The notes under the pieces were generated by a model. It was not told where the DNA came from and ran no database searches. It saw only the letters and a list, made by a program, of their open reading frames with translations. Source: an uncultured Bacteroidales bacterium (lineage in GTDB: Bacteria; Bacteroidota; Bacteroidia; Bacteroidales; Bacteroidaceae). Taken from it: a DNA stretch of 35,203 bases. Shown one piece after another: positions 26,011 through 33,113 of the stretch. The stretch's first letter is position 1. Each line of letters starts with the position of its first letter. Position numbers and translations under genes: made by a program. Where the stretch lies: assembly GCA_902760315.1 (NCBI GenBank), contig CACWFV010000018.1, forward strand, positions 1-35,203, written 5' to 3'.

Positions 26011-26328
26011 ATGGAAATGGCAAAATACATAATGACAATACTCAAGACACAATTAATGGTCGTATGGAGTTGGGGATTTCATCAGCCAGTAGCAATCGAG
26101 AACGGTTTGCAGTTCAAAGTGCAAGGCTACAAGTTCAAGGGTGTTGTGGAAGTGGCATACAATGAAGGTCGTGATTTGTTTGATGTGCGTTTTCTCAAGG
26201 CAAACAAAGTAGTCGATACGATTGAGGGTGTTTTCTTCGATATGTTGATAGATACCATTGATGATTTTGTCGAAAAGACATCGGACTATGAGCAGAGGGT
26301 TGCAGCAGAATATTCAATTTCTTTATAG
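26011..26328 (+). CDS. Hypothetical protein
   Basis: This encodes 105 residues. The N-terminal MAKYIMTILKTQLMVVWSWGF is hydrophobic but probably not an export signal. The remainder (LQFKVQGYKFKGVVEVAYNEGRDLFDVRFL ... MLIDTIDDFVEKTSDYEQRV) is beta then alpha. It lies 64 bp after the DUF2693-like gene and 90 bp before a recombinase gene, all on the plus strand, so it probably belongs to the same small-gene unit. Family not recognised. An internal ATG two codons in is equally possible as start. Confidence 0.5.
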   Translation: MEMAKYIMTILKTQLMVVWSWGFHQPVAIENGLQFKVQGYKFKGVVEVAYNEGRDLFDVRFLKANKVVDTIEGVFFDMLIDTIDDFVEKTSDYEQRVAAEYSISL

Positions 26329-26418
26329 AAATGAATATGAATTGAAAATCAGATAGTTACGAAATAGGCACATAGAGTTAGATACAAATACATAGTTTAA
26401 CTGATAAAAAGATAGGAT

Positions 26419-27009
26419 ATGAAAGCAGAATTTCACGAATACCGTACATCAAACGCAATGGATTGGGATGCTATGTTATCACTAGTTAGAAGATTGTACC
26501 GTGATGGTGATTACCGTATGTCTCTGTTAATCGGTTGCGGTTGCTTCTTTGGGCTGAGAATTTCAGACCTCCTTACACTTACTTGGTCAATGTTACTTGA
26601 TGGTGAGAAGTTCAACATCTATGAGAAGAAAACTGGTAAGCGTAGAGTGGTGAAGGTCAATAAGGGATTCCAAAAGCACATCAAGCAGTGTTATGATTCC
26701 CTTCACATCGAGAATGAAGATGAAAAGTGTTTCTTGTCACGTAAGAAGATGGTGTATTCAACTCAGCGTATCAACATACTGTTTAAGGAGATTAAGACCA
26801 AGTATAACTTGAAGATTGACCACTTCTCGACACATACAATGAGGAAAACATTTGGTTTGCGAGTGTTCACCCAAGCTGGAACGGATGCACCTATGGCACT
26901 TATGAGGCTTCAGACGCTATTTAATCACGCTAGCCCAACAATTACCAAGCGTTACTTGGGAATCACAGACAGCGAACTTGAAAGCAGTTATGACCTATTA
27001 GATTTTTGA
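26419..27009 (+). CDS. Catalytic-core-only tyrosine recombinase
   Basis: This encodes 196 residues that consist almost entirely of the phage-integrase catalytic domain. It has Arg in FFGLRISDLLTL, Lys in EKKTGKRRVVKV, His-x-x-Arg in THTMRKTFG, His in LFNHASPTITKRYLG and a Tyr nucleophile in that last segment. The N-terminal arm and core-binding domains of a full integrase are missing. The ORF begins cleanly with ATG and an AGGAT site, so it looks like a designed short enzyme rather than a fragment. It could invert or excise a local segment, aid the main integrase, or act on another site. Inverted target sites were not found. Confidence 0.75.
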   Translation: MKAEFHEYRTSNAMDWDAMLSLVRRLYRDGDYRMSLLIGCGCFFGLRISDLLTLTWSMLLDGEKFNIYEKKTGKRRVVKVNKGFQKHIKQCYDSLHIENEDEKCFLSRKKMVYSTQRINILFKEIKTKYNLKIDHFSTHTMRKTFGLRVFTQAGTDAPMALMRLQTLFNHASPTITKRYLGITDSELESSYDLLDF

Positions 27010-27102
27010 TTATGGATTACTTGAAGATACAAGATACTCCTGCCAATTCTTAAAATTTCCTAAAAGACCATCTAAAATAGAGTGTACTTCCATAAAATGC
27101 AC

Positions 27103-27110
27103 TATCTTTG
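27103..27110 (+). promoter_or_regulatory. -7 box of the 27115-27365 RNA
   Basis: TATCTTTG at 27103-27110 is an exact -7 match. The -33 position is not a good TTTG. The first predicted hairpin of the RNA begins five bases later. Confidence 0.5.
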
Positions 27111-27114
27111 TGGT

Positions 27115-27365
27115 GCAGTTCTGTTAAGGACTGCGACATATTGAGAAAGCGCATTTTCGCTTATTCTGACCCTGTGAACTTGGACACTTCACAAGTTGGC
27201 TAACAGCCGATGTAATATCAGAATAATGGGAAGGACGCTCTTCTTGGTTTGTATTCCGTATATCACGAAATACATCCAAGTGGGGTTTGTTCATTTTCCT
27301 TATCTGTATTACAGGGAAGTCCAAGCCCCACAGGGAAGATAAGGCAGGATGAAAGCTCCACTTTT
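27115..27365 (+). ncRNA. Candidate structured ncRNA of about 250 nt
   Basis: There is no convincing ORF, but hairpins run from end to end: GCAGTTC/GGACTGC (27115-27121/27128-27134), AAGCG/CGCTT (27147-27151/27158-27162) and ATTCTGA/TCAGAAT (27163-27169/27218-27224). The last encloses TGTGAA/TTCACA and GGC/GCC loops. CTTGG+TGTATT/AATACA+CCAAG follows (27243-27280). The 3' part can form an interleaved pair: GTGGGG (27280-27285) with CCCCAC (27326-27331), and CCTTATCT (27298-27305) with AGATAAGG (27337-27344). A T-run at 27362-27367 follows. I do not recognise the RNA. Confidence 0.55.
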
Positions 27366-27431
27366 TTGGTATGTCATATTCAATAACTAATAACCCGTAC
27401 TCTATGAGCCAATGAGTACAGTGATTGTTCT

Positions 27432-27660
27432 ATGAAAAAGTTTATGTTCTGTAATTTATGTTTATGCTCGCTTTTAACAGCTCAGCTTAAAACGATAATG
27501 TAGAATGCTCTCTTGAAGGATAGGTTGAAGATTATGCCTATTGCGACAATGTTTTATCCTTTTATGATAGTAGTGCACAAGTAAAGAAAGACGACAAGTG
27601 GAGATTAACAAGAACAGCAAAAGCATGTTTGATTTCCAATAAGTCACATATATCATTTAT
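27432..27660 (+). pseudogene. Possible remnant of a small secreted-protein gene
   Basis: An ATG at 27432 starts a peptide with a signal-like head (MKKFMFCNLCLCSLLTAQ) that stops at 27501. From about 27524 a different reading stretch is open for about 40 codons (VEDYAYCDNVLSFYDSS ... KKDDKWRLTRTAKAC) with protein-like composition. This looks like a decayed gene broken by stops or a frameshift. Chance cannot be excluded. Confidence 0.3.
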
Positions 27661-27680
27661 TAACTTAAAACAATATTATT

Positions 27681-28247
27681 ATGGCATTTTGTGGAAATTG
27701 TGGCGCACAAATCAATGATGGTGTGCAGTTCTGTCCTAAATGTGGACAACCAACGAGTAACACAAGCACTAAACAGGAATCTGTTAATTACAACTCATTT
27801 AATAATCAGCCAGAAGATGAAGATATGAAGACATGGCAGAAAATAGTGAGCGTGCTTTTATGGCCTGTAGGGGCAATTATACTTATTATAGCATTGGTTA
27901 AAAAACAAACAGCGAAAGCTAAATCTGCCTTTACATACACAGCTGTTGGTATTGGACTTGTTATAGCTCTAAACGTCTCTTTAGGTGGCTGTTCGTCTGA
28001 TGATTTTGATACAACAGAAGATGAAATGGTGGATTCAGAGGTCTCTGATGTAGAGGAAGCTGGGTATAATGACGGTTATGAATTCGGATTCCAGTTTGGT
28101 AGTGAATATATTGATGAGGGGGCAGCGAGTGTTGCATATTCTGCAAGATTTGATGCACCATCAACCCCAGAAGAAAAACGATTATACAAATTATATGAGA
28201 GTGCATATAAAAAAGGATTCCAAGAAGGCCGAAAGGCTAAAAATTAG
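27681..28247 (+). CDS. Zinc-ribbon membrane protein A
   Basis: This encodes 188 residues. An N-terminal zinc ribbon has four Cys in CGNCGAQINDGVQFCPKCG (residues 4-22). Two transmembrane segments follow (IVSVLLWPVGAIILIIALV and FTYTAVGIGLVIALNVSLGG, ~55-105). An acidic stretch (DDFDTTEDEMVDSEVSDVEE) then leads to a C-terminal region with repeated Gly/aromatic turns (YNDGYEFGFQFGSEY ... GFQEGRKAKN). It is the first of five neighbouring genes with such ribbons. Function unknown. The ribbon would face the cytosol. Confidence 0.7.
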   Translation: MAFCGNCGAQINDGVQFCPKCGQPTSNTSTKQESVNYNSFNNQPEDEDMKTWQKIVSVLLWPVGAIILIIALVKKQTAKAKSAFTYTAVGIGLVIALNVSLGGCSSDDFDTTEDEMVDSEVSDVEEAGYNDGYEFGFQFGSEYIDEGAASVAYSARFDAPSTPEEKRLYKLYESAYKKGFQEGRKAKN

Positions 28248-28313
28248 TTCCTTTAAGCGGAGATACAATACAGGCTTCTCTACTTTTAGTGTGTAAATTG
28301 AAGAAGATAAAGA

Positions 28314-28916
28314 ATGGGATTCTGCCCGAAATGTGGAAATGTTCTACACGGAACAGAACAATTCTGTGGTCGTTGTGGGTATGGATTACATCATAATAAT
28401 CCATATCAAGTAAATCCACGTCCCAAGGAATCATCTAATGTCACATGGATTATTGTCTGTGTGCTAATTGTCATCGTCATAGCCTTCCAAGTATTTGCAC
28501 CAAAGGAATCCAATCCCTATAATAACAGAATTATTTCTCACTTGGCTAGTAATGAATTAACACAAGGAGAAATCCAATCCATAAAGGATGTTGACGAGAT
28601 GCGTAAGGCAATAGACAATACAATATGGACTTATACAGAAACTGGCAATTTGTTTTGGTACAAACTAGTATTCATTGGGAATAGGGTTAAAATATACTCT
28701 GCTATACCCAGTGATGGTCAATGGAAGTTTGATGAAGAATGTTCATACACACTTGAGGAAGGACGTTTCCTTGATGATGGAAGAAGATATATTGCGGCTG
28801 TGTTCAGGAGCAAGGACATTGATGTTCCTGCGAAATTCACAATCACTAACGGGCATCTTTATATGTTGGGATTCGACATTGCAGGCTTTGTTCTTGGAGA
28901 TTATGAGTGGGATTAA
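28314..28916 (+). CDS. Zinc-ribbon membrane protein B
   Basis: This encodes 200 residues. The N-terminal zinc ribbon is MGFCPKCGNVLHGTEQFCGRCG, with four Cys. A single transmembrane helix (VTWIIVCVLIVIVIAFQVF, ~43-62) is followed by a ~135-residue beta-rich domain (IDNTIWTYTETGNLFWYKLVFIGNRVKIYS ... GHLYMLGFDIAGFVLG). That extracytoplasmic domain resembles a small lipocalin-like or beta-sandwich fold by eye only. The layout, cytosolic ribbon, one helix, periplasmic beta domain, matches protein E at 30979. It overlaps the next gene by 14 bp. Confidence 0.75.
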   Translation: MGFCPKCGNVLHGTEQFCGRCGYGLHHNNPYQVNPRPKESSNVTWIIVCVLIVIVIAFQVFAPKESNPYNNRIISHLASNELTQGEIQSIKDVDEMRKAIDNTIWTYTETGNLFWYKLVFIGNRVKIYSAIPSDGQWKFDEECSYTLEEGRFLDDGRRYIAAVFRSKDIDVPAKFTITNGHLYMLGFDIAGFVLGDYEWD

Positions 28917-29154
28917 AGAGATTACTAAAGCAAAGAGGTGCCCCAACGGTCATTCTGTCACAGATGATATGAATTTCTGTCCTGTGTGTGGTGCTGAGAT
29001 TTCTGCTGTCGGTATGCGGTTCTGTCCTAATTGTGGAGAAGGAAGACAGCCATCAGATAGGTTTTGTACTCATTGTGGATTTCCTTTTGAGCAGAGACCA
29101 AAGGAAGAGTTGAATGATGACTTTTCTTTTTTCGGGTTCTTATGGGTAGATTAA
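28903..29154 (+). CDS. Small soluble zinc-ribbon protein C
   Basis: This encodes 83 residues, most of them zinc-binding. One ribbon uses CPNGHSVTDDMNFCPVCG (Cys, His, Cys, Cys) and a second uses CPNCGEGRQPSDRFCTHCG. There is no membrane segment. I chose the ATG at 28903, which overlaps the preceding gene by 14 bp, rather than the in-frame start at 28675. The upstream part lies in the shadow of protein B and has no ribbon features. The CPNGH variant recurs in protein E. It may be a soluble partner of the membrane ribbon proteins. Confidence 0.65.
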   Translation: MSGIKEITKAKRCPNGHSVTDDMNFCPVCGAEISAVGMRFCPNCGEGRQPSDRFCTHCGFPFEQRPKEELNDDFSFFGFLWVD

Positions 29155-29179
29155 ACAATAATTTAAGATTAATAAGGTC

Positions 29180-30925
29180 ATGAAAACAGGTAAAATTATT
29201 ATTGGTGTTCTTTCAATTATAATTGGTATTGTTACGTTAATTGAATCAAACGATGTATATCGTCTTGCTAGTGCGTTTGGAGTCAATGGATTTCATATTT
29301 ATGTTGGTTTTATTGTTGGCTTCATATTTATTGGTGTTGGCGTTTCATCTCTGCTGATGATGGATAAACAGAGCAAACTATATGCAGAGACCACTCTATC
29401 ATTAAGTAGTGTTGCTTTTTTTCTTTGTTTTAGAGGACCAGAATTATTTACTGATTTATTGTTTTTTGCAATATGGAGTGCCATATGTTTTGTTTTTGCA
29501 ATATTTGCCTATTATGGAACTAAAAAGCATGATGGAAACGGGAAATATGACCAATTAGCCACCAATCAGTTAACATGTCCATATTGTAGTGCAGTTGTAG
29601 ATGAAGGTACCGTGTTTTGTGGCTCATGTGGTAAAAAAATAAAAAGAAATTGCCCTCAATGTAGTGCAGAATTAAATACTAGTGATGTTTTTTGTCCAAA
29701 TTGTGGAATCCAATTAAATGAAAATAATACAGTTGTTTCATTTGCTGCTGCAGAACCTCAGCAGGGGATAGATTTCAATGATGACAGCTCTTTCAACAAT
29801 AATAGGGGAAATTTATATATTCGTTGGGATGGCAAGTGGGCTCTAATTGATTATAAAGTTCAGATTTGGGTAAATGGAATAAAGCAAGGCGAATATTCAT
29901 TTAAAGATGGGTTTGAAGTCGTTGTTCCAATATATTCACCAGAAATGGTTGTTGAAACAAAGCTGAGCTTTCATAAAACGAAGAAAGTTCTTTCCTTAAA
30001 TCCCCAAAAGAATTATTCTTATAACCTCATTTATAATACTGTATCTGGCAGCTTTGGTCTCGTTTTATGTGATAATGATGGGAATGAACTTGAAACAGAC
30101 AAGTTACACTGGGGGTATTTCTGGTTGTATATCTTAATTCCAATAGTTGGCTTTATTTATGCTTTCTCTATAAGGAAGAAGAAACCTGCAACATCTTATC
30201 AAGCGTTAATGGTATCACTTCTAGGTTTTGCAGTGTCTTTAATCCTTTCGTATTCTATGCCTGCTGCAATTTCTAGATATAACCAAATAAAGGAGGAAAA
30301 ATTGGCACGTGAGAAGTTTGTTGCTGATTCATTGGAGAAGGTAAGGCAAGATTCTATAAATCTTGCAGCCAAATTAGAAGCAGAACGTATAGAGAAAGAA
30401 AAGATTGAAAGGTTCCGTGAGAATTTTACATTCAATAATATTCTTAATTTGTTAAAGCATCCAGATGACGCTTCACTTGCTCAAAAATGTGGTCTTTCAC
30501 TTCTTTATAAAAATTCAGAGACAATAGTGGATAACTTTATGGAAGAAGGCGACTCTTATAAAGCATATGATATAGCATATGGTTACGAAACAGAGAAAGG
30601 GAGCAAAAATAGTGAAGGATTAGGATATGGTATTAAAGCTTCTTCAACTCATTCGTGTTATTTTAATTATCTTGCAGGACGTGGAAAAACAACATTATTT
30701 CATTTTAAAGATGAATCTGATGCCGATTATCTGTTTGAAATGGCAAAAGACCATGGTTTGATAGAGTGTTGTAATAGATATTTTATTCCAAGAAAAAAGG
30801 TCGCTAAAGGAATAACTCACGTAGAGGAGTATGACCCCGAGAGTGAAGCTTTATATGGAATAACACAATTAGGCGAGATGGATGGTTGGTATAGTTTAGA
30901 GATTGGTATGATTGGTTCGGAATAA
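29180..30925 (+). CDS. Large zinc-ribbon membrane protein D
   Basis: This encodes 581 residues. Three hydrophobic segments occupy ~1-115. Two zinc ribbons follow (CPYCSAVVDEGTVFCGSCG and CPQCSAELNTSDVFCPNCG, ~132-175), then a beta-rich domain (NLYIRWDGKWALIDYKVQIWVNGI ... LNPQKNYSYNLIYN). Two more transmembrane segments (~325-375) lead to a charged coiled coil (REKFVADSLEKVRQDSINLAAKLEAERIEKEK), and the C-terminal ~170-residue domain is unknown. It starts 25 bp after protein C. The pairing of a cytosolic zinc module with membrane helices and a coiled coil suggests a sensor or scaffold. That is inference. Confidence 0.7.
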   Translation: MKTGKIIIGVLSIIIGIVTLIESNDVYRLASAFGVNGFHIYVGFIVGFIFIGVGVSSLLMMDKQSKLYAETTLSLSSVAFFLCFRGPELFTDLLFFAIWSAICFVFAIFAYYGTKKHDGNGKYDQLATNQLTCPYCSAVVDEGTVFCGSCGKKIKRNCPQCSAELNTSDVFCPNCGIQLNENNTVVSFAAAEPQQGIDFNDDSSFNNNRGNLYIRWDGKWALIDYKVQIWVNGIKQGEYSFKDGFEVVVPIYSPEMVVETKLSFHKTKKVLSLNPQKNYSYNLIYNTVSGSFGLVLCDNDGNELETDKLHWGYFWLYILIPIVGFIYAFSIRKKKPATSYQALMVSLLGFAVSLILSYSMPAAISRYNQIKEEKLAREKFVADSLEKVRQDSINLAAKLEAERIEKEKIERFRENFTFNNILNLLKHPDDASLAQKCGLSLLYKNSETIVDNFMEEGDSYKAYDIAYGYETEKGSKNSEGLGYGIKASSTHSCYFNYLAGRGKTTLFHFKDESDADYLFEMAKDHGLIECCNRYFIPRKKVAKGITHVEEYDPESEALYGITQLGEMDGWYSLEIGMIGSE

Positions 30926-30978
30926 CACAACTAAGTGAAATTGCTGATATAGCATGTATATTATAATGATTGATTAGC

Positions 30979-31734
30979 ATGAAATGTCCTAATGGTCACG
31001 AAGTGAATAGTCAAGTCAAGTTCTGTCCTATATGTGGAGCTGACTTGCGAGGAACCCAGTTCTGTACAAACTGTGGTGGTGAACGCAATGGGGATGAAGA
31101 AATATGTCCCCATTGCGGAAAGCCATATTTTATTCAACGTCAAAATACCGTTGATTCAGAAGGGAATTCAAATAAGAAACTTATTGTATCATTGATTATT
31201 GCATGTGTGGTTCTTATAGCATTAGGCAGTTGGTTCTATAATAGTAAGGAGAAAAATGTTACTTCTGACACAATTGATACAATTGAGCAAACTAATCAAA
31301 CATCCCAACAAGAAATAGAAGCAATAGATACTGTATCACCCTTCAACGAACCACTTCCATCATCATCAACTCTTTCTGAATCAACAAGTCAAGACCATAG
31401 CTCTTCTAATAATTCAAATTATAGCACATCTAGCAGTTATAGTAGTGAGCCGACATCCAAAACGTTTGCCAATGAGCAATACGTAACAATGTATTTAGCC
31501 AATCAGACATTCACTAATTACAGTGGTGTTGATATTCGGATTGACGGCAGTCTGAGGATATACATTGATGGTGATTATGCTGGTGTTGTGTCTGTATTGC
31601 GTTATAGTTCAACAAGTGCAATGTTAAGATATGGTGGTGGTTCTTATGGGGAGGGTAAAATTGGTGTTAGCATAGAGAATGACAGATTAAGATTAAATGA
31701 CCCCATAGATGGTACAATATGGTATCAAAAGTGA
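30979..31734 (+). CDS. Zinc-ribbon membrane protein E
   Basis: This encodes 251 residues. Three Cys pairs or CPNGH units (CPNGHEVNSQVKFCPICG, then CTNCGGERNGDEEICPHCG) occupy residues 2-50. One transmembrane helix (KLIVSLIIACVVLIALGSWF) follows, then a long Ser/Thr-rich stalk and a C-terminal beta domain (YVTMYLANQTFTNYSGVDIRIDGSLRIYIDG ... GTIWYQK). I chose ATG at 30979 rather than the TTG three codons earlier. Same topology as protein B. It ends 5 bp before the lipoprotein gene, so the two are probably cotranslated. Confidence 0.75.
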   Translation: MKCPNGHEVNSQVKFCPICGADLRGTQFCTNCGGERNGDEEICPHCGKPYFIQRQNTVDSEGNSNKKLIVSLIIACVVLIALGSWFYNSKEKNVTSDTIDTIEQTNQTSQQEIEAIDTVSPFNEPLPSSSTLSESTSQDHSSSNNSNYSTSSSYSSEPTSKTFANEQYVTMYLANQTFTNYSGVDIRIDGSLRIYIDGDYAGVVSVLRYSSTSAMLRYGGGSYGEGKIGVSIENDRLRLNDPIDGTIWYQK

Positions 31735-31739
31735 TTATT

Positions 31740-32270
31740 ATGAAGAAGCCGTATTCAACAATTATGATGCTTGCAATGATGGTTGCAGCATTAAGTTTAA
31801 CCGCTTGTGGTAGTGATGATGATGGTAATAACGATGGTGGTGGTAGTGGTTCTACAACCTCTCTAACTATTGTTAAATCAAATGGAGATAAATATATCTC
31901 ATTGGGAAGTCTTGAATGGGCAAGCGAATATAACGTAAATGGAAGCTTAACCGATAATGCCTCCATTTACTGCCTAATGACGTATGAGAAAGGCATAAGT
32001 GTGTCATACCTATACATTAATCTTGTTAATGGTGAGAAATCTGTAAACGATTTCCCAAGTGGCTATGACCTTGGAAATCCAACCGTCAATTTTGGAACAT
32101 ACAAAAGTTCTGAGAATAAGTACAAATATGCCTCTGGGGCTGTCAAGGTCGTTAGCAATAATGGTAAGGGATTTACGCTAAAGTTCGATAGCTACAAGGC
32201 AGAAAGGTCATCAAGTTCTAATATTGTCATCAATGGAACAATGTATGTTGAGAAAGAAAAATTCTATTGA
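31740..32270 (+). CDS. Lipoprotein of unknown function
   Basis: This encodes 176 residues with a lipoprotein signal peptide whose lipobox LTAC puts the acylated Cys at residue 23. The following SDDDGNNDGGG is acidic, like the lipoprotein export signal that sends Bacteroidetes lipoproteins to the cell surface. The mature part is beta-rich and resembles small surface beta-barrel or sandwich domains by eye (YISLGSLEWASEYNVNGSL ... GTMYVEKEKFY). ATG at 31740 is preferred to the in-frame start at 31719, which would sit inside protein E. It is the last gene of the zinc-ribbon cluster, and a terminator follows at 32296. Confidence 0.75.
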   Translation: MKKPYSTIMMLAMMVAALSLTACGSDDDGNNDGGGSGSTTSLTIVKSNGDKYISLGSLEWASEYNVNGSLTDNASIYCLMTYEKGISVSYLYINLVNGEKSVNDFPSGYDLGNPTVNFGTYKSSENKYKYASGAVKVVSNNGKGFTLKFDSYKAERSSSSNIVINGTMYVEKEKFY

Positions 32271-32295
32271 TTGAACTATTTCAATGCTTCAAATG

Positions 32296-32329
32296 ATGGT
32301 GCTGTTCCACTATGAATAGCACCATTTTT
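32296..32329 (+). terminator. Terminator of the zinc-ribbon/lipoprotein cluster
   Basis: An 8-bp stem ATGGTGCT/AGCACCAT (32296-32303 and 32318-32325) is followed by TTTTT. It isolates the cluster from the RNA array promoter 11 bp downstream. Confidence 0.8.
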
Positions 32330-32339
32330 CTTTCAATCG

Positions 32340-32371
32340 CTTGCATATCTCAACGATTCTTTGTAATTTTG
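32340..32371 (+). promoter_or_regulatory. Promoter of the tandem structured RNA
   Basis: CTTG (32340-32343), 20 nt and TAATTTTG (32364-32371) fit the Bacteroidetes consensus, with one mismatch in the -33 box. The expected start is near 32377, 14 bases before the first repeat unit. Confidence 0.7.
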
Positions 32372-32377
32372 TCGGCA

Positions 32378-32881
32378 AGAAACAAATGGGGATGCCTTTT
32401 GCCGTAAGGGAAAAGAAAAATAAGGAGTGTTCGTTTGACGAACATTGTACCGAAGCTGGAACCATTCCCATAACCAACATAGGGAAGGATGCTCATTATC
32501 GAGAGAGTGAGAACTTATTCGCTTAAAGTCCATCAAGTCTGCAACCATCCTAACCCTACCAACATAAGAGGATGCTCATTGTCCGTAAGGCTCTGAGGGG
32601 AAAGGACAAACGCAATGCGTAATGTCTATAACATCCACCATCCTCTTAACACATACGAGGGATGCCTCCAACCGTAAGGCGAGGAAGCACTATAGGTATT
32701 TTATGATACTGAATCAGACCGCTACATCTCTCAACAACATCATTGAGGATGCTTATGACCGTGAGGTATAAGAGATAAATAGCCAAACACTGCAGGGTGT
32801 TGAGTACAGAATCTCCGACCATCCTCTATGCATAACATGAGCTTGACGTGCTTAAATAGGCATTGATGGCTCATGTTTTTT
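32378..32881 (+). ncRNA. Tandem array of five structured RNA units (~89 nt each), unknown family
   Basis: GATGC marks unit starts at 32391, 32488, 32571, 32661 and 32748. Hairpin A follows each one. Its apex is CC-GTAA-GG in three units, CC-GTGA-GG in the last and TC-GAGA-GA in the second, always a GNRA loop on two pairs. The outer stem differs but pairs in every unit (CTTTT/AAAAG, CTCA/TGAG twice, CCTC/GAGG, CTTAT/ATAAG). Hairpin B is unrelated in sequence between units (TGTTCG/CGAACA; ACGC/GCGT; AACAC/GTGTT). Stem C joins neighbouring units (TTCCC/GGGAA, TCCT/AGGA, CCTC/GAGG, CTCA/TGAG) around a loop with AACAYA. The array has its own promoter and terminator and no convincing ORF. Confidence 0.8.
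32834..32881 (+). terminator. Terminator of the tandem structured RNA
   Basis: A 9-bp stem AACATGAGC (32834-32842)/GCTCATGTT (32869-32877) with a 26-base loop runs into six T. Its left arm replaces the GGATG half of the sixth stem C. Confidence 0.75.
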
Positions 32882-33004
32882 ATTGTCATTTGCGTTAATT
32901 GATTATTATCTCATATTCAGTTCTGATTCTAAATGAATATTTGAATCGCTGAAAAACCCTCTGCTTATGGGGGCTTTTCTTTTTGCTGAGGCTCTAATCA
33001 TACG

Positions 33005-33071
33005 TTTTTGGTAGTTTCCGTATGTTTTTGAATGGAATTTTTGGTAATTTCAAACGAACGTGCTATATTTG
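33005..33071 (+). promoter_or_regulatory. Promoter and repeat operator of the SIS-HTH gene
   Basis: TTTG (33040-33043), 20 nt and TATATTTG (33064-33071) match the consensus exactly, giving a leader of about 36 nt. Two direct repeats TTTTTGGTARTTTC at 33005-33018 and 33038-33051 are 33 bp apart, about three helical turns. The second covers the -33 box, so binding there would block the promoter. Autoregulation by the HTH protein is a natural guess. The stretch 32882-33004 shows a weak AAAACCCTCTGC... hairpin and nothing else. Confidence 0.65.
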
Positions 33072-33113
33072 CGATTGATATTAATAACATGGTCTAAAAT
33101 AGCATATTCTGAT

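Noticed and set aside
27115-27365. RNase P RNA or retron msr-msd
   Set aside because: GAAGTCC...CCCCACAGGG resembles part of RNase P, but it sits at the 3' end and the other conserved regions are missing. There is no reverse transcriptase anywhere in the window.
32378-32881. CRISPR array
   Set aside because: Units share folding, not identical repeats. Spacing varies from 83 to 97 bp, the presumed spacers are self-complementary, and no cas gene is in the window.
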